Positions 17,496-26,006 of a DNA stretch of 64,000 nucleotides are shown here, piece by piece (position 1 is the first letter of the stretch; each line of letters begins with the position of its first letter). Made by a program: the position numbers and the translations under genes. The notes beneath the pieces were generated by a model, which was not told where the DNA came from, did not search any database, and was given only the letters and a program-made list of their open reading frames with translations. Location: positions 875,302 to 939,301 of the forward strand of contig NZ_LT964761.1 in assembly GCF_900240275.1 (NCBI RefSeq). The letters run 5' to 3'. This DNA comes from [Lactobacillus] timonensis (GTDB taxonomy: Bacteria; Bacillota; Bacilli; Lactobacillales; Lactobacillaceae).

Positions 17496-17640
17496 GAAAT
17501 GACCTCCTTATGTTGTTAATTCCATTATAAATGGTGACGACTAAGTTTGGCTAATAATTAGCTGTTAGCTGGCTCCATTGAAGAAAAAGGGAGTATGATG
17601 GAGTAAATGAACCGTTTTCGTCACCAAAGGAGGAAATCAG

Positions 17641-18432
17641 ATGGAATACACAACGTTAAATGATGGGGTTAAGATTCCGATGGTTGGTTTTGGGGTTTAC
17701 TTAATTCCGGCTTCAGAAACAAAAACAGCCGTTAGCACGGCCCTCAAGGACGGCTACCGACTGATTGATACTGCTGAATACTACCATAACGAACGTGAAG
17801 TGGGTGAGGCGGTTGCCGAAAGTGGCATTCCGCGCGACCAGGTCTTTATTACTAGCAAGATGCCTCCGCAGCCGAGTTACGAGGAAGCAATGAAACGGAT
17901 TGACGAAACGTGTGCGGCAATCGGCAATGACTATCTCGACCTGATGCTAATTCACTGGCCGGGTAATGCTAACGTGGAAAATTACCGGGCACTAGAAGAT
18001 GCCCAGAAGGCTGGCAAGGTTAGGTCCATTGGTCTGAGCAGTTTCTATGGCAAAGACTATCAGGAAATTATTGACCAGTGTGATGTTGTTCCGGTGGTCG
18101 ACCAAAACGAAACCCACGTTTTCTGCCAACAGGTGGCCTTCCAGCCAGTCCTGGAAAGTCATGGGACTAAACTGGAAGCATGGTCGCCGCTTGCTGCCGG
18201 CTCACACCAGGTTTTCCAGCGGCCGTTGCTGAAGACCATTGCCCGGGCTCACCACAAGACGACCGCCCAGGTTATGCTGCGTTTCTTATTCCAGCGCAAC
18301 ATTATTACCATTCCAAAGAGTGTTCGTCCACAGCGGATCAGGGATAATATCAATATCTTTGACTTTGAACTGACCGCCGACGAAATGAAACTAATCAGGA
18401 CACTGGACCGTGGAAAAACGATGCTGGAGTAG
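17641..18432 (+). CDS. Aldo/keto reductase
   Basis: 263 residues, (beta/alpha)8 NADPH-dependent oxidoreductase. Catalytic residues appear in order: DTAEYYHNEREVGEAV (Asp and Tyr), TSKMPP (Lys) and LIHWPG (His). The cofactor loop near the end is IPKSVRPQRIRDN. It is slightly shorter than the usual 270-280 residues but complete. ATG 17641 follows AAAGGAGG. Related lactobacillus enzymes reduce glyoxal-type and 2,5-diketogluconate-type carbonyls; the physiological substrate is unknown. Convergent with the MFS gene, two bases apart. Confidence 0.88.
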   Translation: MEYTTLNDGVKIPMVGFGVYLIPASETKTAVSTALKDGYRLIDTAEYYHNEREVGEAVAESGIPRDQVFITSKMPPQPSYEEAMKRIDETCAAIGNDYLDLMLIHWPGNANVENYRALEDAQKAGKVRSIGLSSFYGKDYQEIIDQCDVVPVVDQNETHVFCQQVAFQPVLESHGTKLEAWSPLAAGSHQVFQRPLLKTIARAHHKTTAQVMLRFLFQRNIITIPKSVRPQRIRDNINIFDFELTADEMKLIRTLDRGKTMLE

Positions 18433-18433
18433 T

Positions 18434-19663
18434 TTAGCTGCGAGTGCCAGAAACGTGGTGAAGTGGCCAAACAACGTTGATTAAAAAGAGGACCAGGTTG
18501 ATGAAGACCAGGCTGGCAGTCCAGAGGAAGACGGCGTTAAAGCTAAATTGTCCGGCTACCCACCCACAAAGTAACGAGCCAACAATATTGCCGATATACA
18601 TTGCACTTTGGTTCCAAGAGAAAACACGTCCGGTTACTGCTGCCGGGCTGTTTTTAGTTAACATGGTTTGCACCTGCGGAAACAGGCAGGCATCGCCAAG
18701 GCCAACAATGAAGCGGCAGATTCCTAGCTGCCAGCAATTAGTGACGAAGGCCGTCGGGATAAAGGCCAGCGTGTTGAGGATAAAGCCGAAAATCAGGATC
18801 CGTTCGGTGCCGATCCGGTCGCCAAGGTTTCCCACCCGACTGGCAATCAGAATGGTGGCAATTCCCGGCAAAGCGGCTATCACCCCACTCACAAAGGTGG
18901 TGTGCGAATTGCCATGAAGCAACTGCTTAACGAAAAGAGAAATAATCGGGTTAATCGAATTGTTAGCTGACTGAATAATCAGCGTAGTGATAACTAGGCC
19001 GAAGATCATCCGGACAGAGGCAAGCGACTTGAGCACGCCCTTAGTCGACCCGACATCCTTGGCTGCTACGGGCTGGAAGTTACTTTCGTCAACAAAGCGC
19101 CAGCAGGCAAAGAAGATCATTAAGAGGATGAAGCCAGTCAAAAAGAAGGTAAAGCGGTAGCCAAAGAAAGTAGCGATGGTCCCACCAATAAAGGGGCCAA
19201 GCAGGTTGCCGCCGGTAAAGCTGGCCATCATTGTTCCTAACGCACTACCACTGTGTTCCTTAGGCACTTCGGTGGCAATAAGGGCGTTAGAGTTAGAAAC
19301 AAAACCGGCAAAGGCCCCCTGTGCCATCCGCAAAGCGAGGAGCTGCCAAACGTTGGTTACTAACCCGGTTGCCCCAATGACCAGGGCCATCCCGAGGGCT
19401 GCTCTTAAAATCATCGGCTTGCGTCCCTTAGCGTCAGCCAGTCGGCCCCACCATGGCGTGACCAGCGTTGAAACAAGATAGGTCGCAGAAAAGACAATCC
19501 CTGACCAGTTGGTTAACTGACGATGGGTGAAGTCACCAAGTGTTGCCAGGAAGAGTGAAAGGAAGGGCATGATCTCGGAAAAAGCAATACCGGCAAAAAA
19601 GACGGCGATGGATAATACCCGTAGGTTACGTTGCCAAATGGTTTGAGCTGATTTTTCAGTCAA
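18434..19663 (-). CDS. MFS transporter, multidrug-efflux-like
   Basis: 409 residues, twelve predicted membrane helices. The loop between helices 2 and 3 is GRLADAKGRKPMI, the MFS motif A; GNLLGPFIGGTIATFFGYR matches motif C of drug:H+ antiporters in the fifth helix. The start is TTG at 19663, eight bases after AAGGAGG. Likely a proton-driven exporter of the DHA1 group; substrate unknown. Confidence 0.83.
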   Translation of the reverse strand: MTEKSAQTIWQRNLRVLSIAVFFAGIAFSEIMPFLSLFLATLGDFTHRQLTNWSGIVFSATYLVSTLVTPWWGRLADAKGRKPMILRAALGMALVIGATGLVTNVWQLLALRMAQGAFAGFVSNSNALIATEVPKEHSGSALGTMMASFTGGNLLGPFIGGTIATFFGYRFTFFLTGFILLMIFFACWRFVDESNFQPVAAKDVGSTKGVLKSLASVRMIFGLVITTLIIQSANNSINPIISLFVKQLLHGNSHTTFVSGVIAALPGIATILIASRVGNLGDRIGTERILIFGFILNTLAFIPTAFVTNCWQLGICRFIVGLGDACLFPQVQTMLTKNSPAAVTGRVFSWNQSAMYIGNIVGSLLCGWVAGQFSFNAVFLWTASLVFINLVLFLINVVWPLHHVSGTRS

Positions 19664-19732
19664 AACAAGGCCTCCTTGAAAATAAACTGCCGTTATTATA
19701 GACCTAAATGGGGCAGAAGTAATGATGGATGT

Positions 19733-19761
19733 TTGACAGCTAGGACTTATTCTGCTAGGGT
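19733..19761 (+). promoter_or_regulatory. Promoter of the thiamine-precursor operon
   Basis: TTGACA (19733-19738), 17-base spacer, TAGGGT (19756-19761) with a TG at 19753-19754, placed just ahead of the TPP aptamer. Confidence 0.6.
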
Positions 19762-19773
19762 TAAGCCATCAAA

Positions 19774-19852
19774 AGGAAGCTGGGGAGCCAATTGTGGCTG
19801 AGACTGAACCCATGGAACCTGATCTGGTTAACGCCAGCGGAGGGAGTCTTCG
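19774..19852 (+). ncRNA. TPP riboswitch (THI element)
   Basis: Contains the conserved TPP-aptamer blocks in order: CTGGGGAGCC, GGCTGAGA, GAACCTGATCTGGTTA and GCCAGCGGAGGGA, closed by a GAAG/CTTC-type P1. Binding of thiamine pyrophosphate is expected to favour the terminator 15 bases downstream and so switch off ykoEDC when the vitamin is plentiful. Confidence 0.95.
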
Positions 19853-19866
19853 ACGGGACAAATATG

Positions 19867-19903
19867 GACCGGTGCGTTCTTTTTGACGCACCGGTCTTTT
19901 TCT
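19867..19903 (+). terminator. Riboswitch terminator
   Basis: GACCGGTGCGT (19867-19877) pairs perfectly with ACGCACCGGTC (19886-19896), followed by TTTTT. It is the expression platform of the TPP switch, 31 bases before the ykoE start codon. Confidence 0.9.
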
Positions 19904-19933
19904 TTCCAGCTTGAGAAAGGGAGTTATTTACTG

Positions 19934-20497
19934 ATGCAAACTATCGACTCAAAGCGACGCTGGACACTGCGTGACATTATTTTTTTGGCGATCATCGCTA
20001 TCTTCTTCGGGATCATCTACCAGGTGTGGAGTTATGCTTACTATGCTCTGGCGGCAACGCCGTTGAAGCCGTTTGCCAACGACCTGACGTTAGGGGTATG
20101 GATTATGGCTGGACCACTGGCAGGGGTTCTCTTGAGAAAACCTGGTGCAGGGTTTATGGGTGAATTCTTAGCCGCCACGGTCGAAATGTTGCTCTTTTCG
20201 AGTTGGGGAGCGGCCAACCTGATTACTGGTGTGACTGAGGGTACGGGAGCCGAACTAGGTTTTGCCACGACTGGTTACCGTCACTGGGGAGCGCTGGGCC
20301 TATTTTTCTCCACTCTCTGGTCGACCATTATTACCTTTGCCTGGGACTGGTTTCAAAGCGGCTACCAGGATTACCGCGTCTCGCTCCTGGTTATTCTCTT
20401 GATCATCCGCTTTCTTTCTATCGGCTTTTTTGCCGGCATCCTGGTTGATTGGATTGCCAAGCTGGTTGGACAAACGGGGTTAATGAAAAATAAATGA
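19934..20497 (+). CDS. ykoE: ECF-type substrate-binding membrane protein YkoE
   Basis: 187 residues with about five or six hydrophobic helices. The N-terminus WTLRDIIFLAIIAIFFGIIY and the loop WGAANLITGVTEGTGAELGF are typical of YkoE, the S component that captures the hydroxymethylpyrimidine half of thiamine or a close relative. ATG 19934 follows AGAAAGGGAG; an upstream in-frame ATG at 19883 falls inside the terminator. It overlaps ykoD by four bases (ATGA). Control by the TPP switch supports the substrate call. Confidence 0.92.
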   Translation: MQTIDSKRRWTLRDIIFLAIIAIFFGIIYQVWSYAYYALAATPLKPFANDLTLGVWIMAGPLAGVLLRKPGAGFMGEFLAATVEMLLFSSWGAANLITGVTEGTGAELGFATTGYRHWGALGLFFSTLWSTIITFAWDWFQSGYQDYRVSLLVILLIIRFLSIGFFAGILVDWIAKLVGQTGLMKNK

Positions 20498-21900
20498 TTG
20501 ATTTAAAGCTAGAACAACTGACATTTGAATACGACGATCACCAGCTCTTTGAAGGACTAAATTTTCAACTTCAGCCGGGAACCTTTGGTTTGTTAACGGG
20601 GCCGTCCGGTTGTGGCAAATCGACCATGTTGAAATTATTAGCGGGACTCTTGCCGCAGTATGGCGGAACAATCACTAGTGGGCAAGCGACATTAAATGGT
20701 TTGCCGTTGGGGAAAATAGTTCCTTTTCAACGAGCTTCCAAGGTGGCAATGCTTTTTCAGCACCCGAGCCGCCAATTTGCGCTGGCAACTGTGCGTGAGC
20801 AGGTTAGTTTTGCGCTGGCCAACCTCCAAATGGAGAAAGCAGCACTTGAAAAGCGGGTGAGCCAAACGCTGGAATGGCTGGGGATTTCTCACTTGGCCGA
20901 CCGGCAAGTTCACACCTTATCGGGAGGCGAACAGCAACGGGCCGCACTTGCCTGTGTATTAGCAATGGACAGTGGGGTCATCTTACTGGATGAACCCTTT
21001 GCTAACGTAGATGCTCCAGGGCGACAACAGTTACTGGCTGACCTGAAACGCCTGCAAGCCGAACGGGGAAAAACAATTTTACTAGCAGACCATGACTTAA
21101 ATGGTTATCGCGGAGTTGCAGATCGCTGGTACCAACTGTCAAAACAGCACCGGTTAAGTGTTAGCTCTGTTAATGACTTACCAACCACGACACCAATCGC
21201 TCCGGTAAAACGACAACAGTTGCAGACTGGCCGATTGTCCGCAAGCCACTTACGGGTGACGGTTGGCAGTCGGGTGTTGATTGACGATGGACAACTGGTA
21301 ATTCCGCAAGGTCAACTCGGCCTTTTGTCTGGAGATAATGGTGCAGGGAAGTCGACTCTTTTTGCGACATTAAGCCGGCAGCATAACTATGATGGCCAGC
21401 TGTTATTTGACCAGCAGCCAGCGAGGCGTTTTCCACTGAAAAAGTGGGCATTAACCATTGGCTGGGTCTTTCAAAATAGTACTGATCAATTAATTGCCAT
21501 CAAGGCAGCAGATGAACTGGCGGCATCGCGGGCTCACAGTCTGCGTCCAGAATACTGGACCGAACAACGCTGCAAGCAAGCAGCCCAACAGCTCGGGATT
21601 GCTGATTGTCTCGATCAGGTTAGTTACCAGTTGTCCGGCGGCCAGCAGAAAAAGCTGCAAATTTTAAGCATGTTGGTGATGGCTCAGCCAGTAATGCTGT
21701 TAGATGAGCCGTTTGCCGGCTTGGACGCAGACTCGCTGCGGGTAGTTATTCGATTGCTCAAACAAGTGGCAGGGGAACTGCAAGTAGGGATGCTAATTAT
21801 CTCCCACCAACGGGTCGGGGTCGTGGACTGGCTGGACTACGAGGTACGGTTAGCTAACCACCACTTAACTTTGTTGGAAGGTGATGATCACAATGACTAA
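20494..21900 (+). CDS. ykoD: Duplicated ABC ATPase of the thiamine-precursor ECF transporter
   Basis: 468 residues with two fused ABC ATPase domains. The first has Walker A GPSGCGKST, signature LSGGEQQR and Walker B VILLDEPFANVD; the second has GDNGAGKST, LSGGQQKK and MLLDEPFAGLD. Both look catalytically competent. It powers uptake with YkoE and YkoC at the membrane. Start ATG lies inside the end of ykoE, and the stop overlaps ykoC, so the three are one translational unit. Confidence 0.92.
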   Translation: MIDLKLEQLTFEYDDHQLFEGLNFQLQPGTFGLLTGPSGCGKSTMLKLLAGLLPQYGGTITSGQATLNGLPLGKIVPFQRASKVAMLFQHPSRQFALATVREQVSFALANLQMEKAALEKRVSQTLEWLGISHLADRQVHTLSGGEQQRAALACVLAMDSGVILLDEPFANVDAPGRQQLLADLKRLQAERGKTILLADHDLNGYRGVADRWYQLSKQHRLSVSSVNDLPTTTPIAPVKRQQLQTGRLSASHLRVTVGSRVLIDDGQLVIPQGQLGLLSGDNGAGKSTLFATLSRQHNYDGQLLFDQQPARRFPLKKWALTIGWVFQNSTDQLIAIKAADELAASRAHSLRPEYWTEQRCKQAAQQLGIADCLDQVSYQLSGGQQKKLQILSMLVMAQPVMLLDEPFAGLDADSLRVVIRLLKQVAGELQVGMLIISHQRVGVVDWLDYEVRLANHHLTLLEGDDHND

Positions 21901-22570
21901 GACGCGCGGATTGAATCCGACCACCCTTGTCCTAATCATTGTCAGTATTGGTCTTTGTACTAGTTTTATTCGTTCGGTAGCTTTGAACGTGGCAGTGATT
22001 ATTGGATCACTAATGTATCTTTTGTTCTTGAGGGTACCGTTCAAGAAAACCATTATTATCCTGTTGGTTGCCCTGCCGCTAGCCCTCGGGAGTTGGCTCT
22101 CGTTTTACTTTTTTGGAACTGAGGACCGCTGGCACGTTGCCTGGATTTATGGTTCCCGGGTTTACGCGTACCTCACGCTGGCATTGACTTTGACGCTGAC
22201 CACGTCGGCTAAGATGATTCTTCTCAGCCTGCACCAGCACCTCAAACTTCCCAATACCTTTGTTTATGGTGTCCTGGCTGCATTGAATATGTTTCACCGC
22301 TTAAAAAGTGCCTTTCGGCAAGTACGTTATTCAGCCATGCTACGGGGACAAGCTTATCATTTATGGCAGCCACGCTTTTACCTGCGGTTGATTATCATTG
22401 CCCTTAACTGGTCTGGTGACCTGGCGATGGCGATGACTTCTCAGGGCTTTACCGAGGGTGCGGACCGGACAGAATTGGTAAGCGAACACTTGCCGTGGTG
22501 GCAATATTTACTGGTGGTGGTGTTGCTGGTTGCCTACCTGTGGTTGGCTTTGGATAATTGTCCATGGTAA
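21893..22570 (+). CDS. ykoC: ECF transporter T component (transmembrane coupling protein)
   Basis: About 225 residues with four or five membrane helices. LRGQAYHLW and MAMTSQGFTEGADRTELV are the A-R-G-like coupling motifs through which EcfT proteins engage the ATPases. ATG 21893 is preferred, nine bases after GGAAGGTGA; GTG 21881 and ATG 21884 are alternatives. It overlaps the ykoD stop by eight bases. With ykoE and ykoD it forms a dedicated, not energy-shared, ECF transporter. Confidence 0.88.
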   Translation: MTKTRGLNPTTLVLIIVSIGLCTSFIRSVALNVAVIIGSLMYLLFLRVPFKKTIIILLVALPLALGSWLSFYFFGTEDRWHVAWIYGSRVYAYLTLALTLTLTTSAKMILLSLHQHLKLPNTFVYGVLAALNMFHRLKSAFRQVRYSAMLRGQAYHLWQPRFYLRLIIIALNWSGDLAMAMTSQGFTEGADRTELVSEHLPWWQYLLVVVLLVAYLWLALDNCPW

Positions 22571-22582
22571 TTTGAGAAAATA

Positions 22583-22611
22583 GTTGCCTTTTGACAAAAA
22601 CTGTGTAGAAT
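22583..22611 (+). promoter_or_regulatory. Promoter of the asnA leader
   Basis: TTGCCT (22583-22588), 17-base spacer, TAGAAT (22606-22611) preceded by TGTG. A second candidate -35, TTGACA at 22591, pairs less well with TAGGTA at 22614. Confidence 0.55.
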
Positions 22612-22635
22612 ATTAGGTAACATTAAAAGACGATT

Positions 22636-22874
22636 AGAAAGACAAACGAGGATGCTGAACCTGCAGTGAAGCGGTGGTAGTGAGAAACCGCGAGGTCACC
22701 GGCATCGGACTAACACTTTCTTGCCGCTGACCTGAACAACAGTAGGGCTAGCCGTGACCGGAACGTTACCACCGGAAAGCATGTTTGTGCTGAATGAAGT
22801 GGCTTGTCTTATTGGCAGGCAACTAGGGTGGTACCGCGAAGTCTTTCGTCCCTTGTCGGGCGGAAGACTTTTTT
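22636..22874 (+). ncRNA. T-box leader, asparagine-specific
   Basis: AGAAAG (22636-22641) and CTTTCT (22716-22721) close stem I. The specifier codon is most likely AAC (22712-22714), followed by A as is usual, matching tRNA-Asn. AGGGTGGTACCGCG (22825-22838) is the T-box proper that pairs with uncharged tRNA ends. A terminator follows (GTCTT... 22841-22852 with ...AAGAC 22858-22868, then TTTTTT). Uncharged tRNA-Asn should allow read-through into asnA. Confidence 0.93.
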
Positions 22875-22936
22875 GTTTTCCGCCCCGTTGCTGAATAAGC
22901 CGCAAGTGCGGTGGTTTGAGTAAAGGAGATCTTATT

Positions 22937-23947
22937 ATGAGTCTAATTTTGCCAACTGATTATGATCCAAAATTATCCGTTCGTGACACGGAACACGCCA
23001 TTCGCTTCATCCGGGAGACCTTCCAGGATGAAATTGGCAAAGAACTTAACCTGCAACGGATGTCAGCACCAATGTTTGTCGAAAAGGGAACGGGACTCAA
23101 CGATAACTTGAACGGTGTTGAACGGCCGGTATCCTTCGATGCCAAGTCGTTGCCAGGCGAGACAATCGAAATTGTTCATTCCCTGGCAAAGTGGAAACGA
23201 TTCGCCCTGAAAAAGTACGGCTTTAAGATGCACGAGGGCCTCTACACTAACATGAACGCAATTCGCCGCGATGAAGACGTTGACAATTTCCACTCCATCT
23301 ATGTTGACCAGTGGGACTGGGAAAAGGTGATTGCCAAAGAAGAACGGACTGAAGAAACACTGCGTAAGGTCGTTCGTCAGATCTTTAAGGTCATCAAGCA
23401 CCTGGAAGACGAGGTATGGTACAAGTACCCCCAGGCGGTTTACCACCTGCCAGACGATATCCACTTTGTTACCACCCAGGAATTGGAAGATGAATACCCT
23501 GATTTGACACCAATGGAACGGGAAGAAAAGGCTTGTCAAAAGTGGGGATGTATCTTTGTGGAAAAGATTGGTGGTCCTCTGAACTTAAGCGGTAAGCCAC
23601 ATGACGGCCGGGCACCTGACTACGATGACTGGTCACTCAACGGTGACATTGTCTTCTGGTATGAGCCGCTAAAGACAAGGCTGGAAATTTCCAGTATGGG
23701 GATCCGGGTGGATGAAGATGCCATGCGCCGTCAATTAAAGGATGCTGGTTGTGAAGACCGGGCCAAGCTGCCATTCCACCACGAGTTGTTGGCTGGTAAG
23801 CTGCCGTACACAATTGGTGGCGGGATCGGCCAATCACGGTTGTGTATGCTACTGCTTGGCAAGGCCCACGTAGGTGAAGTCCAGGCAAGTATTTGGCCAG
23901 CAGAGATGGTCCAAGAGTGTGAAGCGCACCACATTCACCTGCTGTAA
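22937..23947 (+). CDS. asnA: Aspartate--ammonia ligase (asparagine synthetase A)
   Basis: 336 residues, the usual AsnA length, related to class II aminoacyl-tRNA synthetases. It makes asparagine from aspartate, ammonia and ATP in the cytoplasm. Visible family blocks are [20 protein letters not shown] near the start, [10 protein letters not shown] in the middle, and [20 protein letters not shown] near the end (motif-3-like Arg). ATG 22937 follows AAAGGAGAT; the TTG at 22916 has no ribosome site. The Asn T-box upstream agrees with the function. Confidence 0.96.
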   Translation: MSLILPTDYDPKLSVRDTEHAIRFIRETFQDEIGKELNLQRMSAPMFVEKGTGLNDNLNGVERPVSFDAKSLPGETIEIVHSLAKWKRFALKKYGFKMHEGLYTNMNAIRRDEDVDNFHSIYVDQWDWEKVIAKEERTEETLRKVVRQIFKVIKHLEDEVWYKYPQAVYHLPDDIHFVTTQELEDEYPDLTPMEREEKACQKWGCIFVEKIGGPLNLSGKPHDGRAPDYDDWSLNGDIVFWYEPLKTRLEISSMGIRVDEDAMRRQLKDAGCEDRAKLPFHHELLAGKLPYTIGGGIGQSRLCMLLLGKAHVGEVQASIWPAEMVQECEAHHIHLL

Positions 23948-23991
23948 AACAGTCAAGAATGAACCATTTCTCATCATTTGCTCATTTTTCA

Positions 23992-24021
23992 TTGACCAAA
24001 GTGTTAGAATACTAGTATACT
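23992..24021 (+). promoter_or_regulatory. Promoter of the peptide transporter gene
   Basis: TTGACC (23992-23997), 18-base spacer, TATACT (24016-24021). Confidence 0.65.
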
Positions 24022-24051
24022 TATATGTATGAATTTTTACTGAGTAAGATT

Positions 24052-24102
24052 TAGCGGCCTAGTGATCATCTTCCATCGAGAGGGTGGTAGCTCACCCCGC
24101 TA
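24052..24102 (+). promoter_or_regulatory. Structured 5' leader of the peptide transporter gene
   Basis: TAGCGG (24052-24057) is complementary to CCGCTA (24097-24102) and encloses GGTG (24083-24086) / CACC (24093-24096). The stem ends eight bases before GGAGG (24110-24114). No T run follows, so any effect would be on translation or mRNA stability. It matches no riboswitch class that I know. Confidence 0.35.
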
Positions 24103-24121
24103 TTGATTTGGAGGATTTATT

Positions 24122-25624
24122 TTGGCTAATAAACAGAAGAATTTGGATACAGCATTCTTCGGTCAACCCCGTGGGTTATCGACGCTGTTCTTCACCGAAA
24201 TGTGGGAACGGTTCAGCTACTACGGGATGCGTGCCATTCTGCTGTTCTATATGTACTACGCCGTCACCAAGGGTGGTTTGGGTATGGACCAGGCTACCGC
24301 TGCTTCGGTAATGTCCATCTACGGATCGATGGTCTTCTTATCAGGGGTCGTCGGTGGTTGGCTTTCCGACCGTGTGTGGGGTAGTCGTAAGACGGTCTTC
24401 TACGGTGGTGTCCTAATTATGTTTGGGCATATTGCCCTGTCGCTGCCGTTTGGTATCCCAGCTCTTTACGTCTCGATTGCCCTAATCGTCTGCGGGACTG
24501 GTTTACTGAAGCCAAACGTTTCGTCGATGGTTGGTGACCTTTATAGTGAGGAAGACCCTCGCCGGGATTCCGGGTTCAGTATGTTCGTCTTCGGTGTCAA
24601 CCTGGGGGCCGCAGTTGCACCGTGGGCAGTGCCGTGGGCTGCTAACGGCTTTGGCGTCCACATGTTTGGTTCGACGATGAACTTCCACGCCGGTTTCTCG
24701 CTGGCTGCTGTCGGGATGTTTTTCGGATTGCTCCAATACACGATTGACGGTCGCCGTTACTTAAGCAAAAACAGCCTTTACCCACAAGACCCGATTGATA
24801 AGGAATCACTTCACCGGATTACGGTCTGGACTATCGTGGGGGTAGTTGCTGTGGCAATTATCCTGGCATTGATGGCTGTGATGGGTCAACTGAACGTTAA
24901 CAGTGTGATCATGATCATTACGATCGTGGCCATTGCATTGCCAATCATCTACTTTGTTATGATGCTTAACTCTAAGAAGGTAACGAAGGTTGAACACCAC
25001 CGGGTACTGGCTTACATCCCGCTGTTCATTGCTGCCGCTATCTTCTGGGGGATTGAAGAATCAGGGTCTGTTGTGCTGGCACTCTTTGCCCAGGACCGGA
25101 CGATCTTGCACATTGGTAGCTGGCACTTTGCTGCTGCTAACTTCCAGACTCTTAACCCACTATTCATCATGATCTTAACGCCAGTCTTCGTCTGGCTGTG
25201 GGATCACTGGAAGAATCAACCGACGTCACCAACGAAGTTTGCTTACGGGCTGGTATTTGCCGGCATTTCATACGCTTGGATGGCTTTGCCAGGGATTATC
25301 CACGGCACGACCAGCGGCCGGGTTAGCCCGCTATGGCTGGTTGGTTCCTGGTTCCTGTGTGAAATTGGTGAAATGCTGATTTCGCCAATTGGTTTGTCAG
25401 TAACTACCAAGCTGGCACCAAAGGCCTTTAAGTCACAGATGCTGAGTATGTGGTTCCTGGCCGACGCTGCTGGGCAAGCGGTCAACGCCCAGATTGTTCG
25501 TTTGTACACGCCACACACGGAAATCCAATATTTCTTGGCAATCGGTACGGTTTCAGTTGTCTTCGGGATTATCCTGCTCTTCTTGTCGAAGCACATCAGT
25601 TCCCAGATGGAGGGGGTCAACTAA
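24122..25624 (+). CDS. dtpT: POT family di/tripeptide:proton symporter
   Basis: 500 residues with 14 predicted membrane helices. FFTEMWERFSYYGMRAILL near residue 20 is the ExxER-type proton-coupling motif of peptide transporters (PTR2), and GGWLSDRVWGSRKTVFYGG the helix 2-3 loop. It imports di- and tripeptides, which suits an amino-acid-auxotrophic lactic acid bacterium. TTG 24122 is the start, seven bases after GGAGG. Transcribed alone, ended by a terminator. Confidence 0.92.
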   Translation: MANKQKNLDTAFFGQPRGLSTLFFTEMWERFSYYGMRAILLFYMYYAVTKGGLGMDQATAASVMSIYGSMVFLSGVVGGWLSDRVWGSRKTVFYGGVLIMFGHIALSLPFGIPALYVSIALIVCGTGLLKPNVSSMVGDLYSEEDPRRDSGFSMFVFGVNLGAAVAPWAVPWAANGFGVHMFGSTMNFHAGFSLAAVGMFFGLLQYTIDGRRYLSKNSLYPQDPIDKESLHRITVWTIVGVVAVAIILALMAVMGQLNVNSVIMIITIVAIALPIIYFVMMLNSKKVTKVEHHRVLAYIPLFIAAAIFWGIEESGSVVLALFAQDRTILHIGSWHFAAANFQTLNPLFIMILTPVFVWLWDHWKNQPTSPTKFAYGLVFAGISYAWMALPGIIHGTTSGRVSPLWLVGSWFLCEIGEMLISPIGLSVTTKLAPKAFKSQMLSMWFLADAAGQAVNAQIVRLYTPHTEIQYFLAIGTVSVVFGIILLFLSKHISSQMEGVN

Positions 25625-25650
25625 GACCGTTCTTAACGCAGATATTTAAT

Positions 25651-25678
25651 AAGGAGTCGGAATGTCGGCTCCTTTTTT
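25651..25678 (+). terminator. Terminator after dtpT
   Basis: AAGGAGTCG (25651-25659) pairs with CGGCTCCTT (25666-25674) around a short loop, with TTTTTT. Confidence 0.8.
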
Positions 25679-25716
25679 GTATTCTCCAAGAAAAATAAAA
25701 AAATTGCGAAAAAGTA

Positions 25717-25745
25717 TTGCATTCGTAAAATAAATTAGTTAGAAT
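25717..25745 (+). promoter_or_regulatory. Promoter of the tRNA-Tyr/tRNA-Gln pair
   Basis: TTGCAT (25717-25722), 17-base spacer, TAGAAT (25740-25745), 33 bases before tRNA-Tyr. Confidence 0.55.
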
Positions 25746-25777
25746 AACACTCGTTGGTTGTCAGATAGACACCTTTT

Positions 25778-25860
25778 GGAGGGGTAGCGAAGTCTGGCTA
25801 AACGCGGCGGACTGTAAATCCGCTCCTTCGGGTTCGGTGGTTCGAATCCACTCCCCTCCA
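25778..25860 (+). tRNA. tRNA-Tyr (GTA)
   Basis: 83 bases, class II with a long variable arm. Acceptor GGAGGGG pairs with CCCCTCC, discriminator A. Anticodon GTA at 25814-25816; T arm contains GGTTCGAATCC. CCA is not encoded. Confidence 0.95.
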
Positions 25861-25869
25861 TTCTATTAT

Positions 25870-25941
25870 TGGGCTATAGCCAAGTGGTAAGGCAACGGTT
25901 TTTGGTACCGTCATGCGCTGGTTCGAACCCAGCTAGCCCAA
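25870..25941 (+). tRNA. tRNA-Gln (TTG)
   Basis: 72 bases. Acceptor TGGGCTA pairs with TAGCCCA, discriminator A. Anticodon TTG at 25902-25904 in the loop between ACGGT and ACCGT; T loop GTTCGAACCC. Nine bases after tRNA-Tyr, so likely one transcript. Confidence 0.95.
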
Positions 25942-25950
25942 CTGACTAAG

Positions 25951-25977
25951 CAGCTGTCGTTGACAGCTGTTTTTTTG
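25951..25977 (+). terminator. Terminator after the tRNA pair
   Basis: CAGCTGTC (25951-25958) and GACAGCTG (25962-25969) around GTT, then eight T. Confidence 0.92.
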
Positions 25978-26006
25978 TTGCGATTAATTTGTAAGGAGGA
26001 AGGGTC

